The notes beneath the pieces were generated by a model. The model was not told the origin of the DNA. It did not search any database and was given only the letters and a program-made list of their open reading frames with translations. A stretch of 64,000 bases of DNA from Thalassovita sp. (GTDB lineage: Bacteria; Pseudomonadota; Alphaproteobacteria; Rhodobacterales; Rhodobacteraceae): positions 1,274,402 through 1,338,401 of the forward strand of contig CP051233.1 of NCBI GenBank assembly GCA_017792425.1, given 5' to 3'. The position numbers and the translations under genes are program-made. Below are positions 60,198 through 64,000 of the stretch, in pieces (position 1 is the first letter of the stretch; each line of letters starts with the position of its first letter).

Positions 60198-61237
60198 TGG
60201 CAGGTTCACGCGGCGGCATCCGGTATCCGTGGGATGAGCCGCCCGCCGAAGGGCAGGCCACAGAGGTTGCGGAGGGCGTGCTGTGGCTGCGCTTTCCGCT
60301 GCCGATGGCGCTGGACCACGTCAACATCTATGCGCTGGACGAAGGCGATAGCTGGACGATCATCGACGCGGGGGTTTATTCCAAGCGGACCGAGGCGATC
60401 TGGGAACAGGTGCTGGCCGGGCCGCTGAAGGGCAAGCCGGTGGGCCGGGTGATCCTGACCCACCACCACCCCGACCACGTGGGCATGGCAGGGTGGTTCA
60501 TCGCGCGGGGGGCAGAACTGTGGACCACGCGCACCGCCTACCTGATGTCGCGGATGCTGATCCTGGACGTGGAACACAAGGTCACCGAGCAGGTGAAAAC
60601 CTTCTGGCGGCGGGCTGGCATGGCCGAGGAGGTGTTCCAAAAACGCATTCAGGACCGGCCCTTCAACTTTGCCGACATCAGCCACCCGCTGCCGGTGGGC
60701 TACCTGCGTGTCCAGCAGGACGAGGTGATCCGCGCGGGCGGGCGCGAATGGGACATCCATATCGGCAACGGTCACGCGCCGGAACACCTGACGATGTGGA
60801 GCCGCGATTGCAGCCTTGTGCTGTCCGGGGACCAGATCCTGCCCTCGATCAGCCCCAACATCGGCGTCCACGCGACGGAACCAGAGGCCGATCCGCTGGC
60901 CGACTGGATGGAAAGCTGTCATCGGCTGGCAAAGCTGGGGCGCGAGGATCACCTGGTTCTGGGGGGACACAAGCTGCCCTTTACCGGGCTGCCCACGCGG
61001 ATGCGCCAGTTGATTGACAACCATGACGGCGCGTTGCGCAGGCTGCGCAAGCATCTGGACGAGCCCAAGACCGCGGCAGAGTGTTTCCCACCCCTGTTCA
61101 AACGGACAATTGATATCGGCACCTACGGGCTGGCCCTGGTCGAGGCTGTCGCCCACCTGAATCATCTGTATCATGAGGGAGAAGTCAGCCGCACCCCGCG
61201 CGAGGACGGGGCGTGGCTGTGGCAGATGAAGGAGTAA
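60197..61237 (+). CDS. MBL-fold metallo-hydrolase
   Basis: The 346-residue protein has the metallo-beta-lactamase motif LTHHHPDHVGMAGW (about residues 90-103), a second GHAPEHL and a final histidine region. The helical C-terminal extension (about 250-340) is characteristic of a subgroup found beside acyl-CoA dehydrogenases. Some relatives hydrolyse thioesters, so it could act on an acyl-CoA or glutathione thioester; this is inference from context. The ATG shares a base with the dehydrogenase stop (TAATG). Confidence 0.88.
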   Translation: MAGSRGGIRYPWDEPPAEGQATEVAEGVLWLRFPLPMALDHVNIYALDEGDSWTIIDAGVYSKRTEAIWEQVLAGPLKGKPVGRVILTHHHPDHVGMAGWFIARGAELWTTRTAYLMSRMLILDVEHKVTEQVKTFWRRAGMAEEVFQKRIQDRPFNFADISHPLPVGYLRVQQDEVIRAGGREWDIHIGNGHAPEHLTMWSRDCSLVLSGDQILPSISPNIGVHATEPEADPLADWMESCHRLAKLGREDHLVLGGHKLPFTGLPTRMRQLIDNHDGALRRLRKHLDEPKTAAECFPPLFKRTIDIGTYGLALVEAVAHLNHLYHEGEVSRTPREDGAWLWQMKE

Positions 61238-61241
61238 GGCG

Positions 61242-61706
61242 ATGGGCGGCGAAACCCGGAACGAGATCAGCACCACGGCGGAACTGCACGAGGCATCGGC
61301 CATGCCGCGCTGCCACGAGGTGCATGCGGACCCGGACACACCCATGGTTTCCGACGTCCCCGCAAAGGTGACGGCCAAGCCGGTCCAGCAGAAAAGCGCG
61401 GCCGAATGGGCCTATGAACGGCTGATCCTGTATATCCAGAACTTTGAAAAGCAGTTGGACAACCAGCACGAGGTCGCCATGGGGTTCGCCGGGGGGGATG
61501 CGGGCGTTCTGAGGATCGAGGGGCTGGGCTATTTTGACCCCGATATCGTCACCTTTTATGGCTCTGACGAAAGCGGAGCGCGCACGCAGCTGATTCAGCA
61601 CGTCAGCCAGTTGAGCGTGATCCTCAGGGCCTTTCCCAAGGAGGTCGGCAACGAAGCGCCGAACCGCATCGGGTTCCGTCTGGCGCGGGATCTGGAAAAG
61701 GGCTGA
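61242..61706 (+). CDS. DUF6173-type hypothetical protein
   Basis: The 154-residue soluble protein has an Ala/Pro-rich first third, then a conserved block SAAEWAYERLILYIQNFEKQLDN (landmark AYERLILYIQNFEKQL, about residues 57-72) and GYFDPDIVTFYGSDESGARTQLIQHVSQL. It resembles a family listed as DUF6173 in Rhodobacteraceae. Ends of the protein are charged. It follows the metallo-hydrolase gene by four bases, so it may belong to the same transcript. No function is known. Confidence 0.7.
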   Translation: MGGETRNEISTTAELHEASAMPRCHEVHADPDTPMVSDVPAKVTAKPVQQKSAAEWAYERLILYIQNFEKQLDNQHEVAMGFAGGDAGVLRIEGLGYFDPDIVTFYGSDESGARTQLIQHVSQLSVILRAFPKEVGNEAPNRIGFRLARDLEKG

Positions 61707-61851
61707 AGCGCAACAATCCCGGCAAAAACGGCAGAGTATCGCGCATGCAACGCGCATTTCGGCGGAAAACGACCGCATTTTTTCGCTGCGGTTGCCGTCC
61801 TGATCCGTCCTGTGCAATCGAATTTGCGGGGCACGGACAGAAGGAAGAAAC

Positions 61852-62994
61852 ATGTCGATTGCTAACGAGCTCGAGCAGTACATGCTCGACCTGATCAACG
61901 CTGAGCGGGCCGCGAACGGTCTGGCGGCGCTGAAACTGGAACAACATCTGAACGATTCATCGGAAGACCACAGCGCGTGGATGGTGGACAATGCCGTGTT
62001 TTCACACACCGGCGCCGGGGGCAGTACATCCTATCAGCGGATGGTGGCGGCTGGGTTCGATTTCTCGGGCAGCTGGCGCTCGGGCGAAAATATCGGGTAC
62101 CAGAGCATTCGGGGCGAAGCAGGGTATTTCGACGATGTCGAGGATATTCACGATCGCCTGATGGACAGCACCGGGCATCGCTGGAACCTGCTGAATCCCG
62201 ATTATGAATACGTCGGTCTGGGGATCGAGATCGGCGTGATCAACGGCCTGACCATCGTTATGGTCACCCAGAATTTCGCCGATACCAGCGGGTCCGTTTT
62301 GCTGGACCCCTACGGCGACGGGTCCGGCAGCAGCGGCGGTGGCGCAGAGCTTCCGTTGGTTCTGACCGGGGATGGTGGGCATAACGTGCTGACCGGAGGC
62401 GCGCTGGATGACGTGATCCGGGGCAAATCAGGCCGCGACACCCTGACAGGTCTGGATGGGCAGGACACGCTGAAGGGTGGCGGCTGGTCGGACGCGCTGG
62501 ACGGCGGAGCCGACAACGACAAGCTGTTCGGCGGCAGCGGCTATGACACGATTTCCGGCGGGTCGGGCAACGACAAGCTGGTCGGCGGCCGGGGCAAGGA
62601 CGTGATGTCGGGCGGATCGGGCAATGACACCCTGAGTGGCGGCGAACACAGCGACATCCTGACCGGGGGCGCGGGCAACGACACCTTCGTGTTCACCGAT
62701 GCCGATCACAGCCGGACAACCGCGCATCGTGACGTGATCACCGATTTCGACACCGTCACCGACCGGATCAAGCTGAGCGGCGTAGACGCAAATGATCTGG
62801 CGTCCGGCGATCAGGCGTTTGATTTCATTGGCACGGCCGCGTTCAGCGGCACCGCCGGAGAGCTGCGATACCAAGCGGTCAACAGCGGGGCGGACAGGGA
62901 AATCCAGGGCGATACCGACGGCGATGGCGTGGCCGACTTCCTGATCCTTCTGAACGGGCAAGTGACGCTGAGCGCGGGTGATTTCCTGCTGTGA
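61852..62994 (+). CDS. CAP-domain protein with RTX calcium-binding repeats
   Basis: The 380-residue protein begins with a CAP/SCP domain (about residues 1-150). Landmarks are DLINAERAANGLAALKL, HSAWMVDNAVFSHTGAGG (with the HT that belongs to the CAP cavity), SGENIGY and STGHRWNLLNPDYEYVGLGI. An RTX region follows (about 175-290) with nonapeptides such as GGSGNDKLVGGRGKD, GGAGNDTF and GGSGNDTLSGG, which bind calcium. A C-terminal region (about 300-380) ends ...LSAGDFLL, as in type I secretion substrates. There is no N-terminal signal peptide. It is probably secreted by a type I system encoded elsewhere. An AAGGAAGAAA ribosome site precedes the ATG. Confidence 0.9.
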   Translation: MSIANELEQYMLDLINAERAANGLAALKLEQHLNDSSEDHSAWMVDNAVFSHTGAGGSTSYQRMVAAGFDFSGSWRSGENIGYQSIRGEAGYFDDVEDIHDRLMDSTGHRWNLLNPDYEYVGLGIEIGVINGLTIVMVTQNFADTSGSVLLDPYGDGSGSSGGGAELPLVLTGDGGHNVLTGGALDDVIRGKSGRDTLTGLDGQDTLKGGGWSDALDGGADNDKLFGGSGYDTISGGSGNDKLVGGRGKDVMSGGSGNDTLSGGEHSDILTGGAGNDTFVFTDADHSRTTAHRDVITDFDTVTDRIKLSGVDANDLASGDQAFDFIGTAAFSGTAGELRYQAVNSGADREIQGDTDGDGVADFLILLNGQVTLSAGDFLL

Positions 62995-63120
62995 CGGCCC
63001 CGGTGGCGGGGCTGGTGTCCAACCGGCCCCGGCCTGCGGCCCCGGTGTGCTTTTCCGCTGGTGACAGGCTGGAAAAAATCGGCTAGTCACGGGGGACAAG
63101 TCTATCCAAGGAACGCGAAA

Positions 63121-63255
63121 ATGGCAGCACACAAGCACGGCGAAATGGACACCACGGTTCAGGAAAACACCTTCAACGGGTTCATCAAATTCGTGAACTG
63201 GTCGGTCGTCGTGATCATCGCCGTCCTGATTTTCATGGCGCTGGTCAACAGCTAA
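63121..63255 (+). CDS. aa3-type cytochrome c oxidase subunit IV
   Basis: This 44-residue protein is the small extra subunit of alphaproteobacterial aa3 oxidase (COX4_pro_2 type). It starts MAAHKHGEMDTTVQENTFNG, has the EMDTTVQENTF motif used to recognise the family, and ends with one hydrophobic helix. The longer open frame upstream is not used, because the ATG at 63121 is followed by this signature. The main oxidase genes are elsewhere. It precedes a lipoprotein gene by 23 bases. Confidence 0.9.
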   Translation: MAAHKHGEMDTTVQENTFNGFIKFVNWSVVVIIAVLIFMALVNS

Positions 63256-63278
63256 GCGTCCTGACAGGGAAAATCCCC

Positions 63279-63926
63279 ATGCGTAAATGGTTTCTGGTGA
63301 TGGCGGCTGTCGGTTTGACAGCCGGCTGCGCGGTCAAGCATGACCCGCCTGTCACCGATGCCCAGATCGCGACCGCGACCTACCGGCATCCCGCCCCGCC
63401 CGAGTTGACGCTGTACACGATGATCAACAACCAGAACGGTTCTGGTGCGCATTCGTCGCTGATGATCAACGCCAGCCAAAGGGTGATTTTTGACCCGGCG
63501 GGTTCTTTCCGCGACAAGGCGATCATCGCGCGCAATGACGTGGTTTACGGCGTCACCCCGTATGTCGAGGACGTCTATACCCGGTTCCATGCGCGCAAGA
63601 CCTATCACGTTGTGATCCAGCGGATGCAGGTCAGCCCGGAAGTGGCGGAACAGGCGCTGCAACTGGCGCTTGGCATGGGCGAGGTTGGCGACGGGCAATG
63701 TGCGGCTTCGACTTCTCGGATCCTGAGCCAGTTGCCGGGCGTGAGCGTTTCCCCGACGATGTTCCCCAACAAGCTGATGGAACAGTTCGGGCAGGCGCCG
63801 TTGCTAAGCACCCAGAGCCTGTACGAATACGACGACGAGGACCGGTTCAAGGCGCTGCGCGAATACGATCCGCAGAAGGCGCAGGAAAGCTTTGCCCGGC
63901 TGAAAGAGCGCAAGAAGGCCGAGTGA
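63279..63926 (+). CDS. Lipoprotein of unknown function
   Basis: The 215-residue protein has a lipoprotein signal (WFLVMAAVGLTAGC) with the lipobox TAGC. The mature part begins with charged linker and then two repeated-looking segments (TLYTMINNQNGSGAHSSLMINASQRVIFDPAGSF and GDGQCAASTSRILSQLPGVSVSPTMFPNKLMEQF). The second has a cysteine in a G-Q-C-A-A-S-T context, and the first has HSSLMI. Together these could suggest a cysteine-peptidase-like or NlpC-like fold, but I cannot confirm it. It ends in a charged helix. No known name applies. Confidence 0.75.
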   Translation: MRKWFLVMAAVGLTAGCAVKHDPPVTDAQIATATYRHPAPPELTLYTMINNQNGSGAHSSLMINASQRVIFDPAGSFRDKAIIARNDVVYGVTPYVEDVYTRFHARKTYHVVIQRMQVSPEVAEQALQLALGMGEVGDGQCAASTSRILSQLPGVSVSPTMFPNKLMEQFGQAPLLSTQSLYEYDDEDRFKALREYDPQKAQESFARLKERKKAE

Positions 63927-63942
63927 GCCAACCGACAGGCGG

Positions 63943-64000
63943 TCAGCCCAGTAGGTACATCGATCCATAGAGGCTGGCCGCGCCGCAGAAGATTGCGGCC
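63943..64000 (-). CDS. C-terminal fragment of a membrane protein (partial)
   Basis: The minus strand carries an open frame that enters from the right edge and ends with a TGA at 63943-63945. The visible 18 residues, AAIFCGAASLYGSMYLLG, are hydrophobic and would form the last membrane helix of a protein. Too little is present to identify it. It converges on the preceding lipoprotein gene. Confidence 0.4.
   Translation of the reverse strand, partial: AAIFCGAASLYGSMYLLG

Noticed and set aside
58380..60209. N-terminal half of a 926-codon minus-strand frame leading into the YrdC-like gene
   Set aside because: This part is antisense to the acyl-CoA dehydrogenase gene. Only the portion from 58379 downward encodes a recognisable enzyme.
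62340..62700. Near-repeated DNA within the CAP-RTX gene
   Set aside because: It follows from the glycine-aspartate RTX nonapeptides of the encoded protein, not from a separate DNA element.

Overview
The window is a GC-rich, densely coded chromosomal segment of an alphaproteobacterium, most likely a member of the Rhodobacteraceae (Roseobacter group). Supporting signs are a 44-residue aa3 oxidase subunit IV of the alphaproteobacterial type, a plant/alphaproteobacterial-type glutamate-cysteine ligase, an intergenic element ending in a ggggtattt...ccaagaaaaagc motif that I recall from this group, and many operons joined by ATGA overlaps. No prophage, insertion sequence, CRISPR array or rRNA operon was seen. 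The assignment comes from protein and gene-order resemblance, not from a database search.

Layout. 1-4.8 kb: GFA-family protein (cut by the window edge), rhomboid protease, TPR protein, tRNA-Leu(TAA) and a large CHASE/PAS histidine kinase. 5.2-12.3 kb: dtd, then a leftward operon that looks like a membrane or toxic-anion stress module (27-residue membrane peptide, XpaC-like, TelA, DUF2927 lipoprotein, SPFH-GYF protein, NTF2-like protein, zinc-ribbon membrane protein, nitroreductase). 12.3-18.5 kb: an RluB-type pseudouridine synthase, tadA, a metallo-hydrolase, gatC-gatA, an Excalibur lipoprotein, a peptidoglycan amidase and the RNase P RNA. 18.5-20.4 kb: a TerB-like protein, rpmG and a VIT1/CCC1 transporter.

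20.4-28.0 kb is the most interesting part. A compact AMP-forming ligase and an unusual thiolase converge on ubiV-ubiU-ubiT, the oxygen-independent ubiquinone hydroxylation genes. These diverge from ubiD-ubiX-ric. A perfect FNR/Dnr-type palindrome sits exactly midway between the ubiT and ubiD start codons and fits class II activation in both directions. The set suggests that ubiquinone synthesis and repair of nitrosative damage are switched on together when oxygen is scarce.

28-43.8 kb: a QN-repeat lipoprotein, S49 peptidase, small zinc-ribbon protein, CaCA antiporter, short-chain dehydrogenase, an AT-rich island with a DnaA box, uvrC, a 7TM histidine kinase, pgsA-moaD-moaE, an OmpA-family protein with a coiled-coil partner, ubiA and rsmE head to head, a kinase-like protein, a membrane protein and gshA. 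44-48.8 kb is one tightly overlapping leftward operon: pyrB, four membrane proteins (two or three PH-like), a dihydroorotase homologue lacking its metal ligands (PyrC'), and plsY. 48.9-64 kb: uracil-DNA glycosylase, LysE exporter, moaB, an RND efflux pair, a DsbD-N-like protein, YqgE, a Sua5/YrdC enzyme, a large acyl-CoA dehydrogenase with a metallo-hydrolase, a CAP-RTX secreted protein, cytochrome oxidase subunit IV and a lipoprotein.
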